Of a stretch of DNA of 64,000 nucleotides, positions 21,870-32,828 are shown piece by piece. The DNA is taken from positions 65,665 to 129,664 of the forward strand of contig JAHWDD010000003.1 of NCBI GenBank assembly GCA_023897205.1, in the 5' to 3' direction. Made by a program: the position numbers and the translations under genes. Each line of letters opens with the position of its first letter. The first letter of the stretch is position 1. The notes beneath the pieces are model-generated. The model searched no databases. It was not told the DNA's origin and saw only the letters and a program-made list of their open reading frames with translations. Source of the DNA: Exophiala sp. HKRS030 (lineage: Eukaryota; Ascomycota; Eurotiomycetes; Chaetothyriales; Herpotrichiellaceae).

Positions 21870-23165
21870 TCAGCATGTACTTCCAACTAGAATAGCCGCG
21901 GTGTCATGAATTGCGACTTCTGCAGAATATGATTGGAGACAACCCAGGTTTTGACCGGTCCACACATCCGTAACTTGGAAACATCCGGGAGACAAACCTG
22001 GTATCTCGGACCACACAACTTCTTTGCGTTGCACCGTGTCATTACTCGGATTCAGCATCAGGACCAGGTGCCCTTCTTGCGACGCTCCAGACCAGAACTC
22101 AGCAGGTGAATACGGGTCGTAGGTCCAGTCCGGGTTCCTACCCCATTTGTATGGCGTGGCTGGCGCCCCATACACATCATCTTGGTTGAATGCCAATAAA
22201 TACTCATTTTTGAGCAAATCGACATTCGTTTGTGTCAGGTTTGTGAGATCTGTACCTATTAGTAATGGCGACTTCATGGCAGCCCAAAAGGCAAAATGTG
22301 AACGTGTCTCTTCAAATGTCAGGTTGCCATTTCCCACCTCCAGCATATCGGCATCGTTATGACCCCAGAAGTTGACACTGTTCATCTTGAAAGAGTTGAT
22401 GTTCAGGATTCGTGTCACGGCGTTCCAGTAGGGCTCGATGTCGTTGGACATCCTCCAACTTATCCCCGTGTCATTTCCCCACTGATAAACGTCTGCATAG
22501 CCCCAGATACAAAGCGAAAGCACAATTTCACTTTTCTGTAGTGCCAACGCGTCCCTCATGCGGGTGAACCGGTCATAGGTGTTTGAGTCGCGCCAGTCGT
22601 AATTTGTTGGTGCCAGGTCAGGATCAAGTTGCGAGGTACACGTGCCATTCGCTGTGAGATTTATGTCGGACCGATCTTGAGTGCAGTAGATATATTGATC
22701 GGTCCAATTGCTGGGCACATTGCAGTTGTCGTACTTGAGATACTCGACGCCCCAAGCAGCAAAATCGGCGGCATCGACATCCTCAAAACCCAGGCTGGCG
22801 GGATAACCTGCACATGTTGCGTTTCCAGCGGTACTGTATATGCCCAGTTTTAGGTCCATATCGTGGATTTTGTCGGCAAGGCCCTTGATGCCATCAGGGA
22901 ATCTGGTCAGGTTGGGCATAATATGGCCGTTCACCCGCCCCGTCTTGACGGACCAGCAGTCATCGATATTGACATATGTATACCCAGCGTCTCGAAGCCC
23001 GTGGTCCACAAGCGCTTGGGCTGCGGCCAGGATCTTGTCCTCATCGACGTCGCAGTGATATGCGTTCCATGAATTCCAGCCCAGCGAGGGAAGTTTTCCG
23101 GTGTGCCCCTCAGGCATCACATAGCCGACGGCCAGGCCAAAAAAAGCTATGAATAGTAAGCGCAT
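21870..23165 (-). CDS. Secreted alpha-galactosidase, glycoside hydrolase family 27
   Basis: Hydrolyses terminal alpha-galactosyl residues of galacto-oligosaccharides and galactomannans outside the cell. A single exon gives 431 residues, the normal length. The ATG at 23165 is preferred because MRLLFIAFFGLAVGYV is a signal peptide; the frame is open 23 codons further up. LGWNSWNAYHCDVDE starts the catalytic barrel. YLKYDNC near residue 143 holds the nucleophile aspartate and RMSNDIEPYW near 242 the acid/base aspartate. GHNDADMLEVGNG and HFAFWAAMKSPLLIG are further family blocks. A C-terminal beta-domain follows. No frameshift or missing catalytic residue is seen. Confidence 0.93.
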   Translation of the reverse strand: MRLLFIAFFGLAVGYVMPEGHTGKLPSLGWNSWNAYHCDVDEDKILAAAQALVDHGLRDAGYTYVNIDDCWSVKTGRVNGHIMPNLTRFPDGIKGLADKIHDMDLKLGIYSTAGNATCAGYPASLGFEDVDAADFAAWGVEYLKYDNCNVPSNWTDQYIYCTQDRSDINLTANGTCTSQLDPDLAPTNYDWRDSNTYDRFTRMRDALALQKSEIVLSLCIWGYADVYQWGNDTGISWRMSNDIEPYWNAVTRILNINSFKMNSVNFWGHNDADMLEVGNGNLTFEETRSHFAFWAAMKSPLLIGTDLTNLTQTNVDLLKNEYLLAFNQDDVYGAPATPYKWGRNPDWTYDPYSPAEFWSGASQEGHLVLMLNPSNDTVQRKEVVWSEIPGLSPGCFQVTDVWTGQNLGCLQSYSAEVAIHDTAAILVGSTC

Positions 23166-23699
23166 CGTTGAAGAGCCCCCCGTAGCCGACAAGAAGTTGG
23201 GAGATGAAGGGTCAGTGCTGGAGGTTAGGGCCACATTTGAGTATTTCTATTCAGACGACGCGCCATCACACCTTCCACAACCAGACTGGCTCTGTGGGAG
23301 TATATGCGGGGGAGCGTTGACGATCATGTAACACTGCGTAGTAGCGTGCTCCTTTAAAGACGGAGATTCGAGCTGCTCATTTGCTTGTTCCTGCTGTGAC
23401 CACCGCAGCCGGATGTATGACAGTGACGCCGGTGGTCATTGATCTCAATTGCAAATTGAGATTCCAAGGCTACCTTGGAGCTATAGTGTGGAAGGTGGTG
23501 TACAAGTGTGAGCGTCACGGGAAAGAGAGGAAGAGCGGCCGATAATATGGAGTGGCTATCCTTGGAGACAAGCTACCGAAAGTCAATGTTGAGGCACTTC
23601 ATGTACCTTACCTCCATCGAAAATCCCACCACTACTGTCCCGACATTCGTCACATACCACAACTTCAGAGCCAGCCGAGTATGGTGGCACCGCGGTTAT
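23166..23699. promoter_or_regulatory. Intergenic with two adjacent inverted repeats, upstream of GH27
   Basis: At 23442-23462 the arms ATCTCAATT and AATTGAGAT flank GCA. Immediately after, at 23464-23478, CCAAGG and CCTTGG flank CTA. They lie about 280 bp upstream of the alpha-galactosidase ATG and also just beyond the 3' end of the SDR gene. They could be regulatory sites or a terminator-like hairpin. Confidence 0.45.
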
Positions 23700-24977
23700 T
23701 TAGTCTGCCGCAAGACTTCTCTTCCGCTGCGTGTAGAAATATGCGTCTTGCAGCCAAACAGGCCAGCTCCTGACGTGTGTACCTCTTTCTTCACCCCTGG
23801 GCATGAAGATCTGGCCACTTCTGCTAGAAAGAACCTGCTCAATGACTGCATCACTGACGTTGCTTGGTGGGTCCATTCTCACACCATTCTTCTTTAATAT
23901 CCGCGTGAATGGTTTGACTATGCCTGTATCATGCCAGCTTGGGTGCACAGAAGTTGTTTGAATGCAGTCGCCATTTTCATATCTATCCCGCAATTCAGCG
24001 CGAAGCCCTATGAAAATATCAGTGTCAGTTGGAATATGCAGGATTTCCAGACACATACCATCATTGAGATACAACGCCCCAACTTTTGTGCAGCAATAGT
24101 CGACAAGACCTGGCGCGGCCAAAAAACTAGCCATGGAAGCGATCGTGACAATGTGGCCCTTTCTTGCTCGTAGCATCGCAGGTAGGAACTCCTTGATGAG
24201 AATAAAGTGACATGCGATATTGACTTTGAAGATTCTCTCCGTTAGTTTGGCACTACTGTCAATCACCGAAGTGCCTGTAGCTACAGAAGTCGTAAGTCTT
24301 CGGAATATTCCCAAAAGTCTCAAGCGTGTGATCGCTTACCGATCCCAGCGTTATTGATAAGTACGCTCGGATTGCCCTGCTCCTGGCGAATTTGTTCCGC
24401 AGTGGATTCAATGGCCGAAAAGTCCGACAGATCCAGCTGGTAGTAATGTACATCTGGGACTGAGGAACTGGTCAGATAAATGACTCGTCCACGTGCTCTT
24501 GGCTCACTTACTTTTTGCCAGCTCGGGGGGTATCGGGCTGATATCGAGAACGATCACTCTCGCGTATTTACTGAAGCCTTTGACCATTTCGTAACCGAAC
24601 CCGCTGCACCCTCCTGTGACCACAACGATTTCTGGCTTTCCGGCCATGCCAAACTGAAAGGGAGCTCCTGGCTTTCGCAAGTGCCACATATTCAGCGCGA
24701 GAGCGGTGAGAGCCCTGTTGAGCCTCCGGAGCACACCGATGCCGAGAAGCAGTTTCAAAACCTTGACAAGCCTAGCGATACCGTCAATCGAGACACCTCT
24801 GTCGCGTAGCGCGGAGAGCAGACGATGCCGGTATTGTATAGGTGCACGGGTGAGCGCAAAAAGTGCTGCTCCCGTGATCAACGGTTCAGTAGACGCATAA
24901 TGGAGGATGCGCAAAGGTGCTGAGGCTACTTGGAGCACTCCGCGATTCATGCGCTCAAGAGCTGTTGGTGTCGCCAT
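23700..24977 (-). CDS. Membrane-associated short-chain dehydrogenase (RDH/17beta-HSD11-like)
   Basis: NAD(P)-dependent oxidoreductase of the classical SDR type. Three exons (24977-24512, 24459-24340, 24274-23700) with 52- and 65-bp introns give 386 residues. About 110 residues precede the Rossmann fold and contain a hydrophobic stretch that may anchor it to the ER or lipid droplets. VVVTGGCSGFG is the cofactor loop and VLINNAGIG the NNAG motif, completed by splicing. IASMASFLAAPGLVDYCCTK holds the catalytic Ser and the Tyr-x-x-x-Lys as YCCTK. The C-terminal part is longer than in short SDRs, as in lipid- or retinoid-acting members. The natural substrate is unknown. Confidence 0.85.
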
Positions 24978-25667
24978 GAAGATATCGTTGGTGTTCGAGG
25001 CGCAGATTACAGCATCTCATGTGCATTTAAAGCAGGCATGGCTTTCAATGAAGATCGCGAGAGGGGAAGATTCGCTGAAGCCAGTCAATGCCTCGGCCTA
25101 CGCATAATACTGGGATGTAAAAGCTGCAGACGAACCCCGCTTTGATTCCGCAAACAGTAGGAAGTACCCGTCAAACCGGGCGGCTCTGATTGGCCAAGGC
25201 TGTCATTGGTGGGATTCTTGCAGGGAAAGAACGAGCTGACAGAGAGAGAGATGGTCAGAATACGTCAACCGATGAAGTTGGCTGTGTCTATCGGTCAGTT
25301 CAACTGTTGAAGGTGTTCGAAGGGGTGTGACAGGGATAAATTGAGGTACCACGGCAGTCATCAGAAGTCAGCACTAATTGCTTTGTTGGTGCGGATGGAG
25401 ACTCGTCACCCGCCGTACTCCTTCTTCTTTCTTACTGATCCTTACAGCAGGTACCTATAGGGACTCCAGAGCGAGTACTGCTCTTGTCTATGCCCACGGA
25501 GCTCACACCAGTATGATCTTGCAAGATCCTGTGACGCCTTGCCGAATCATGGCACAATCCGACTCAATCCTCGCAAAAAGGAACCGCACTTCTCATCACC
25601 TCAGAACGGTGTTATGCATACATCCAATCCCTTCGTATCTTGGATTCCTTCGAGACCATCGACACCG
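24978..25667. other. Intergenic, 0.7 kb
   Basis: This holds the promoter of the SDR and the 3' end of the BRE4-like gene. A short GA-rich run lies near 25240-25250. I see nothing else. Confidence 0.5.
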
Positions 25668-28600
25668 TCAGTCCTCCTTATTACGCCCAGCCGACGAAAG
25701 TGCATGAACACCAACGCGCTTCTCGTAATCCTGCTGCACGACATCGAAGTCAAAATTCGCCTCGCCAACTAATTTCTTCGCATTCGCCAGCAGACCGGCA
25801 AGATCCTCTTCAAGCATTGTCATGCTCACCTGGATGACCGCATAGACCGAGTAGCCTGGTTCACAGACATGCTGGGTGTTGAGGATTTCAGAGTCCAGCG
25901 TCGTCAGCATTTTACCGATGTGAAGCCTCTCCGGGGCTTCGAGGTATGGCGGCAAGGGCTTCCCGCTACCAATGGCGCTCGACAGAATCGCGAGAAGTGA
26001 TGTCACGTGGTGAGAGGCCAGGTCAAGAGAGGCTAATAGAGCGTTGAAATCCTTCGTCCAGCTAACCCTGGCGTCTCCCGAACCTGGATGTGCGTTGTCG
26101 GGAAGCTCCTGCAACGTCTTGGTCACGTATGCCGTGATACCGGTGAACCGGAGGATGCTGAGCCACACCGTCAGCATTCGATCGTCACACCCCCATGCTA
26201 TCTGGAGCAAGATACCTACTTTTGAGTGTGATTGAGCAATTGCTCGTACGTTTCTTTCGGGAACCTCCCGCCAAAGGTAGGCTCCCACTTGATGAAGTGG
26301 AGATGGTTCTTCATGGCTTGAATTAGTATCAGCTCTTTGGCGAAGAGCTTGATACGTGCTTTCTCGGCCTTCCTGAGCAAGTGGTCCTTGTCTCGGGCAT
26401 CTCCTCCTAACCTCTGCAGTCGCAGTGATATGGTTTTGTGCGTGAGGCTGTAGTAATGACCGAGCAGATAAAGCGTGTTGCCGAGGTCTTTGCGCATCTC
26501 ACTTCGTGCCGTCGTCACCGAGGGGAAGTAGGTCAGTAGACATGCTACACTCACGCCGCCTAGTACGCAGGCCAGTCTGTATGGCGCCAATTCGTAGATG
26601 GGATGGAAAACCTGCCCATTTGACTCTGAGATCATGACGCCAACTTTCTTGACTTGCAGTTCATAGCCAACGATCAGTATGGTTGTAATCATGCCGATCA
26701 TGGGGATAACGGGGTCATCGGGCTTGGTCACCAGCAGATAATGGTACAGGAACATGGTGACACCGACAAACACTATGACCCCTGCAGTGTGGCCGTTGAC
26801 CATGTACCAGTCGATGTAGGAGAAGATCATGGCGAGAAAAGTGCCGAACACACGCATGAACTGGCCATACATTCCCGAGCCCGCAGTTTGGGTCATGCTG
26901 ATGGCCACCATAATTGCGCCCCAAATGACACGCTGCTCGATGTAGAAGTGTTGCGAATTGCGTAGATAGCACGACAAAGCGACAATCATGGTTCCCGTTG
27001 CCACTTTAAATCCAAACCACGATTCCTTCGAGCCAAAAACTTTCGGAATCAGACGCAAATGGTCGGTCAACTTCTCCCACGAGCTCTCGGGTGACAGGTG
27101 TTCGGGATCGCGTTCGACACCTAGAGCGTCGCCCAGGTAGACAGTCGGTGTGCCACTGCGATAACTGTAGGTTTGATAGTCGAGATTGCCGTCTTCTCGG
27201 CTGATCAACGCCGAGGCCCATTTCTTGAGTGTTTTCCAGGTTGGCATGATCAGACGTCTCTGCTGCATTGTGCCGTCCTCCATTTTAGAGTCGGCGAATC
27301 GCACCAGGTCTGCAATGCCACGGGCGGTGGTGACGTTGGAGAATCCAAGCTGTCGTCGGGGCTTAGCGTGTCTCATCAGCATCGACTTGGCGTAGTACTT
27401 ACATCGAGAATCAGGTAGAGCTGGGATCGACTGCGCTGTCGATGAGCAGCAGGCATGTCTGGCCCCGGAATCGTGTCGAAGCTCTTCGTACTGCACCATT
27501 CCATCAAGGGGCGCTCTCGGGCCTTTAGAAAGTCATCGATCGCCCTTTCAAGATGACCAGCAAAGCCTCTCCCCTCAGGAGATGCTACTTTCCGGGATTC
27601 GAGATCTTCTCTGGTGGCGAAAGCCGGCTTTCTCGTGAAGCCGAGGATGAAGAATGCATAATCAAGACCTTCAATCATAGCCCCGATGAGTTGTTGAGAG
27701 GGCTGTTGTAGTTGTAGAAATAGTTGGCTCAAGGATTGCTCCTCTTGATCCTGGTCCACGATGTCACGCCTTGTTTCTTTGTAAAGCTCGGCGGATGCCC
27801 AACCTCCCATCTTCTCTAGGCGGTCGCTACCTTGAATAACAGTTTCAATACCGCCCATAGATATGAGAACGTTGCGCAGAAGTTTCGAAACGCAAACGAA
27901 GTCTTTGGCATTCAGCTTGCTCCACGCAATTTCACGTTTAACGTAGCGCATTTCAGATTGGATCTTGACTTGACATTCCGTTGCCGCTGCAGTTGCAGTG
28001 CGCCACTTGGCCGCCTCAGGCCACTCATTTGTCTGATCAACAGTATTCTCGTCCCTGTCGCTGTCAACTCTCTGAATTGTGGTGACTGTTGCCAATCTAC
28101 GGCTTGGCAATGATTGGATTAATTGGACTTGAGCATCGAGTGCCGACCGCAGGTGATGAAGGTACTCGTTCAGGACCAAAGTGACCACATCTCGAGTCGT
28201 GATGGGAAGAATCACAAAATGGACTGCAAAAGCGATGCCGAAGCCTACAAAGAAAGAGTCCAGAAGGCGTTTTGCTGTGTGTGAGCGGGTCAGTAATGTA
28301 CAAGCTGCCGCTGAGGATATCATACTAAGACTGTAGGCTTGTTCCATTGTAGGGAATATGCATCCATACGTCGCAGTCACGTTGATGTATATTGAAAAGA
28401 CAATAAGAGGCAGGAAATACTGCGGCCGGAATGCGCGAAACCTGTGTCACTCATTAGCCGCTTTGAAGGATGCAAGTGGCCAAATCGTGAGCATACGTGT
28501 TATATGCCCATAACCAGAAGAAAAACCACACGGCTAGGCATGCACTGGCTGCCGCGTTGTACGACGGGCTCACTTGAGCTCCAGGCACAGGGCCATTGTG

Positions 28601-29114
28601 CTGTTCTTCGGCGGTTAAATGTGTCGTATTCTCTCGTGCCTTGATGGCTGTCCACATATATAACAGCGAGATTGCAGCCGCGAAGCAGGTGAGAACCTTT
28701 GGCTCGTCAGTTACCCAGACCTAACAACGCACGGTTCTAATCGGTAGGGGGGCATACGCAGGTAACAAAAAGGTTCTGCAGAAATCTTGCTCGTGGCAGA
28801 ATAGGAACCACAAACAGAGACATCACAGGAATTAGGTAGCCGATAGTGCTGTAACGCTTCGCCACGCTGTCGGCTTGGTATCTAATATCGTAAGCTCGAA
28901 TCTTGTCCAGCAATAGTAAACCTACATCGCAAGGCCGATCGTTGGTGCGACAGCGCCCCTACAGATACGAGTATTAGACTGCACAGACAAGTATGCCAAC
29001 AGAGTGGTCACGCCAGTTGACGCAGTGGAACCAGTTGGGATCAACGCACTTGAACATCAACAAGACAGTAGGGAGGTTCAGCTTCAAACCCATTTTACCC
29101 ATCATTTTTTCCAT
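25668..29114 (-). CDS. BRE4/FUSC-like membrane transporter (putative ER transporter, DUF2421)
   Basis: A large membrane protein of the fungal group that includes yeast Bre4 and is related to aromatic-acid exporters (FUSC). Seven exons are resolved: 29114-29050, 28958-28926, 28881-28758, 28696-28497, 28441-27403, 27349-26220 and 26157-25668. They sum to 3081 nt, an intact frame of 1026 residues. Introns are 91, 44, 61, 55, 53 and 62 bp. The N-terminal block LNLPTVLLMFKGAVAPTIGL plus YQADSVAKRYSTIGYL is rebuilt only by splicing. Hydrophobic helices occur in two clusters (residues about 15-240 and 550-720) around a soluble region, and the C-terminus (DUF2421-like) is cytosolic. Substrates are unknown; drug or organic-acid transport is usual speculation for the family. 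Confidence 0.85.
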
Positions 29115-29992
29115 CGTTGAAGGCCGACGGGCTCTGCCAATGTTTCGACCAGGTTTCGCCCCTCCGTCGGTCGGACAGCAGCGTTTCGTCTGTATAGAAA
29201 AGTCTTGACGTGAAGCAGGGAAGCATAAACGCAGAATTAAACCACTTCACGATATTGGCTTCCAAAAGTGTTTGAGATATACCAACAGTGTGAGGAGCAG
29301 ATGTGTGCAGAAGAGGACAATCAAAGGCACAAAGTACAGAAAGCAAAAAAGCAAAACACGGCTGTAGCAATTTGAAATAGACTCGCGCCCAGGATCATCA
29401 TCAATTGATTGAAACCAGAATCTGTTCGTGGTTTGAAATATGGATGTCTCTCAGGTAATCCATGAGCTAAGCATGTTGCAGAGTTGCACATACCAAATTC
29501 GGTGTAGGCAAGGGCCTTTGCCGAAAACCCGACAAGTCACCACAGAAGATACGCGATAATCGCTTGCTACAGAGTCAGAAGGGAAGGAGATGACATTATG
29601 ATGAACTAGAGACCTGCAAAATATTCCTTGATAACGTCCCAAGTACAAGGGCTTCCGCCCACGTTAATTTTGACTCGACGTTTGAACCCAGGACGCGAGG
29701 ACGGCTGTATGGCCCACATACTTTAATTGTCTCACCGGAAGCGCATTGAGATCTAGGCCGTATTCGTCCTAAGGCAATCCAGTGAGACAGGGTTGTGGTA
29801 CTCTGCACTCCGTACTCCGTACATTGGCTGACCTTCCACGTAGGATGTCTCGGCCGAGAGAGATTTCTTCATATATGACCCTGATGCCACCTGCCCGATG
29901 TTCATGATCTGAGCTCAGTTACTTGGGTGAAGGGTATTCCTGTTTCATTGGTTTCTTCTACTCGATCGTCTTGTCCTCCTCCACTGGTACCA
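29115..29992. other. Intergenic with relic repeat copy B and one TACGGAGTA-type site
   Basis: Promoters of the divergent BRE4-like and AYR1-like genes. It contains one copy of a diverged inverted repeat (29395-29520) and TACTCCGTA at 29813-29821, part of a direct double ACTCCGT. Confidence 0.5.
29395..29520 (-). repeat. Dispersed relic repeat, copy B
   Basis: Read on the minus strand it shares a 20-nt identical core (GGCCCTTGCCTACACCGAAT) and about 120 bp of diverged similarity with the plus-strand sequence at 51575-51700. In the shared frame both encode ALAYTE. Copy B carries an extra 8 bp where GCAAC is doubled. It may be a fragment of an old gene family or mobile element; I do not recognise the parent. 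Confidence 0.55.
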
Positions 29993-30994
29993 ATGGCATC
30001 TGCCCTCAAAGTGGTTCTCATATCTGGCTGTAGCGAAGGAGGAATTGGGGCAGCGATGGCCGTGCGCTTCCAACAGCGTGGGTATCACGTCTTTGCCACG
30101 GCCAGATCATTGTCAAAGATGTCGAATCTCTCTGGCGTTCCCAATGTGACGTGCCTGGAACTGGATGTGACATCGCAATTGAGCATTGATAATGCAGTTG
30201 CTACTGTCAAAGAGGCAGTGGGGGGACATCTAGATTGCCTCGTCAACAATGCCGGTGCAGCCATGATGGGCCCTGCGATCGACACCGACATGCAGCAAGC
30301 TCGACAACTATTCGATGTGAACTACTGGGGCATGGTTGGCATGACCAAAGCGTTTGCTGAGCTTCTCATCGCGGCGCAAGGGGTGGTAGTGAACATGGGA
30401 TCCATTTCGGGGGTATTGAATACACCTTTTGCAAGTATGCGCAAAGTTTTTTGATTCTTTGATTTCTCCATGTCTCAGCACAGATCCCCGTGGTAATGGT
30501 GCCATCCGTCAGTAGAGAGATGTCTTGAGATTGGATCCAAGGGGGGCTAATCGGGCGCACTGTTTTCCCCAGGCATGTACGCAGCATCCAAGTCAGCAAC
30601 CCTGACCTACAGTGAAACGTTGCGACTCGAACTTGTTCCATTCAAGGTCAGAGTGCTGACTGTGGTTGCCGGTGTTGTCAAGAGTCACATGGGGAGCAAC
30701 ACGCTCGTCAGTATACCCGAGGGAGGATCGCTTTACCAGGACGCGAAAGAGATGTTAGAAGAGCGAGTGAGAAATGCGGGAGCGTCGGTTCAAGCGACAG
30801 CAGAGAAGTTCGCGGAGCAGCTTGTTCATGCAGTAGAGCAAGAACAAAGCGGGCAGATATGGATCGGAGGAAGTGCCGGCATGGTCAAGATGATGAAAAG
30901 TTTACTACCTGCGAGTGTTTTGGTGAGTTCGATGTCGACCTGCAGTGCCTATGAAAGAGAGATGCAGGGAAAATTTGCTGATGTTCTGATTTGA
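29993..30994 (+). CDS. AYR1-like short-chain dehydrogenase (1-acyl-DHAP-reductase-like)
   Basis: SDR related to yeast Ayr1, which reduces 1-acyl-dihydroxyacetone phosphate at lipid droplets/ER. Exons 29993-30434 and 30573-30994 with a 138-bp intron give 287 residues. The cofactor loop is ISGCSEGGIGAA (the Ser-x-x-Gly-Gly-Ile-Gly form typical of Ayr1-type SDRs). LVNNAGAAMMG follows, and VNMGSISG supplies the catalytic serine. The intron splits the active site, and splicing rebuilds SMYAASKSA with Tyr-x-x-x-Lys. The intron is longer than most in this window. ATG 29993 is taken because MASALKVVLISG is a normal family start; an in-frame upstream start would add 22 unrelated residues. There is no PTS1. 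Confidence 0.85.
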
Positions 30995-31320
30995 AAAAAG
31001 GATCGACTCATCTCTCAGGGAACAGGAATGGAAAAGGTGAAGAATCAAACTCCATACAATCTTTGATAATTAATTAATCTACGCATCTTAGGTAAGGACT
31101 GAGTAAGAAAGAACTGTGCGACTTTCCACAGATGTGCAAGCGTTAAAGTCTCATGTCAAAGTTAAAGAATACTCCAAACTCGCACTCGTACTCGTACTCG
31201 TACTCCGCACCCGGACTCACTCATAATACTTCAAGTAGCTGCCGCTCACAACTTGACAATTTACCTTGAACAACTCTCTGTTCTCAATCACATCTTCAGT
31301 CAAGGCAACACACAATCCCA
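30995..31320. promoter_or_regulatory. IWR1 promoter with CTCGTA microsatellite
   Basis: Short intergenic DNA. At about 31178-31206 the unit CTCGTA/CTCGCA repeats about five times before ending in CTCCGCAC. It lies 120 bp upstream of the IWR1 start. Confidence 0.6.
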
Positions 31321-32617
31321 ATGTCAGTTCCAGAACGTATCAGTGTCAAGAGACGTCGATCTCAAGAACCCGTCGATGCCCTGTGTAAGCTCGCACCCCT
31401 CCGTATCTACCAGTATTGTTTTGACTGTAACCTAGATCTCGAACACGGCACTGTCCCAGATAGGAAACGGAGAGTGACAGACTTTTACTTCCAACGGCTC
31501 AGCCATGATCCCATCGCTCCTCTATCCTCCCACGAGGCGCCTTCCCGACCTCACGAGCCTCCCCAAGCGTCTGCCGACGGCATCCCGGCGATAAAGTCGA
31601 CTGCGCCCGGAGATGACAAGAAAGACTTTGAGAGGCTGAGAGGACATCTGAATGGTACTGAGGCTGCTGAAAGAGTGATGAACAAGTCACCGACACCTGC
31701 CGACACGGGTAGCCATTCTGCGCCAGCGACTCCCGCCTCGAATGAAAAACTAGAGTCCGCGAGACGCTTCCATCTTGCCCGTCATCTCGCTCCCGCGCTG
31801 GGCCCGAATGTGTCTGGCGGCATCAGGAAGCAGAGACTCTCAATCCGACCTCCTCTAGCCACCTTCGTTGAGCGGCTCGGTGTGAAGTTCCGTCATGAAG
31901 ACGATTCGCTGTATGGAGGAAAGCCCGTGGACAAGATATTGGATGTTTCCCCAGGCGAGACTTCGGCCAATTCCGAAGAACCGAGTGCTGGAGCATTGCA
32001 GGCGGCTCAGCGACATACTACCAACACATTCCTTCAAAATGTACCCAACGGTATCAAGGAGGGCAACTCGATTCGGGACCATCCGAGTACTTGGGACCAC
32101 GAATCCGACCAGCTGGCGGATGAGCTGGCAGCTCTAGCTATGGAGTTAGATCCTGAGGCCAAGCAACGGCTGGAGCGCGAATACCCTCCCACGTTGGCAC
32201 CTGCGACAAAAAATGTTGACATGAGCATTCGCAACCACGAGGAAGATTACATCTATGAGACATATATCCGTGTGCGATGTGATGACGAGACAGGGCGCTT
32301 GCTCGACTTGCCCGATGCCAATATTGGCTTGCTTGTGATCGACGAAGAGGACGAGGATTTGTGGCAGAGATATGTCAACAGTGACGATGAAACAGACTGG
32401 GACGAAGAAGATTCTAACGGTAAGAGCACGGTGTGACTGTCACAAGGAATTCTATTAATGCTACCTAGCTGAAGATAACCCCGCCAACGACTATCCTGAG
32501 GATGAAGTAAGCTCGGACGATGAGTTTGGCTTGAACGCCTACAAGTACCGACAACATGCCTCGGATGACGAAGCTTTTGACGAAGACGACTTTGACAAGG
32601 TCGACAGCAATCGGTGA
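31321..32617 (+). CDS. IWR1: Iwr1-type RNA polymerase II nuclear import factor
   Basis: Iwr1 binds assembled RNA polymerase II and carries it into the nucleus through its N-terminal import signal. The diagnostic block lies at the C-terminus: YIYETYIRV, LLVIDEEDEDLWQRYVNSDD, then DETDWDEEDSNAEDNPANDY, spliced across intron 32420-32468 and ending in SSDDEFGLNAYKYRQHASDD. I also infer an intron at 31385-31435 (GTAAGC...CTAG). It is 51 nt, so its removal does not change frame; it joins PVDALY to LEHGTVPDRKRRVTDFYFQR, the expected N-terminal motif. The mature product is then 398 residues, or 415 if the intron is retained. The middle region is low-complexity, as in other fungi. Confidence 0.88.
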
Positions 32618-32828
32618 TTGAAAAGCCCTATCCGAAGCGCAGCGAACTCCATACCAATTGTCCCGTGCAATTTGATTCCCTAAGTACCGCCATCCGTCAT
32701 CCGTCATCCGGCAAGCCATCTTCTCACTTGCAAAATACAAGGCCAGACAATCTTCCAACACACCTCAAATGCATTCACAAAACGTGGTCTGAGGACTTAA
32801 ATACGACTCGCCACCGATATCATCTCTT

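Noticed and set aside
29670..29710. tRNA-like T-loop word GTTTGAACC
   Set aside because: The flanking bases do not pair into a T-stem and no acceptor or anticodon stem could be placed upstream.
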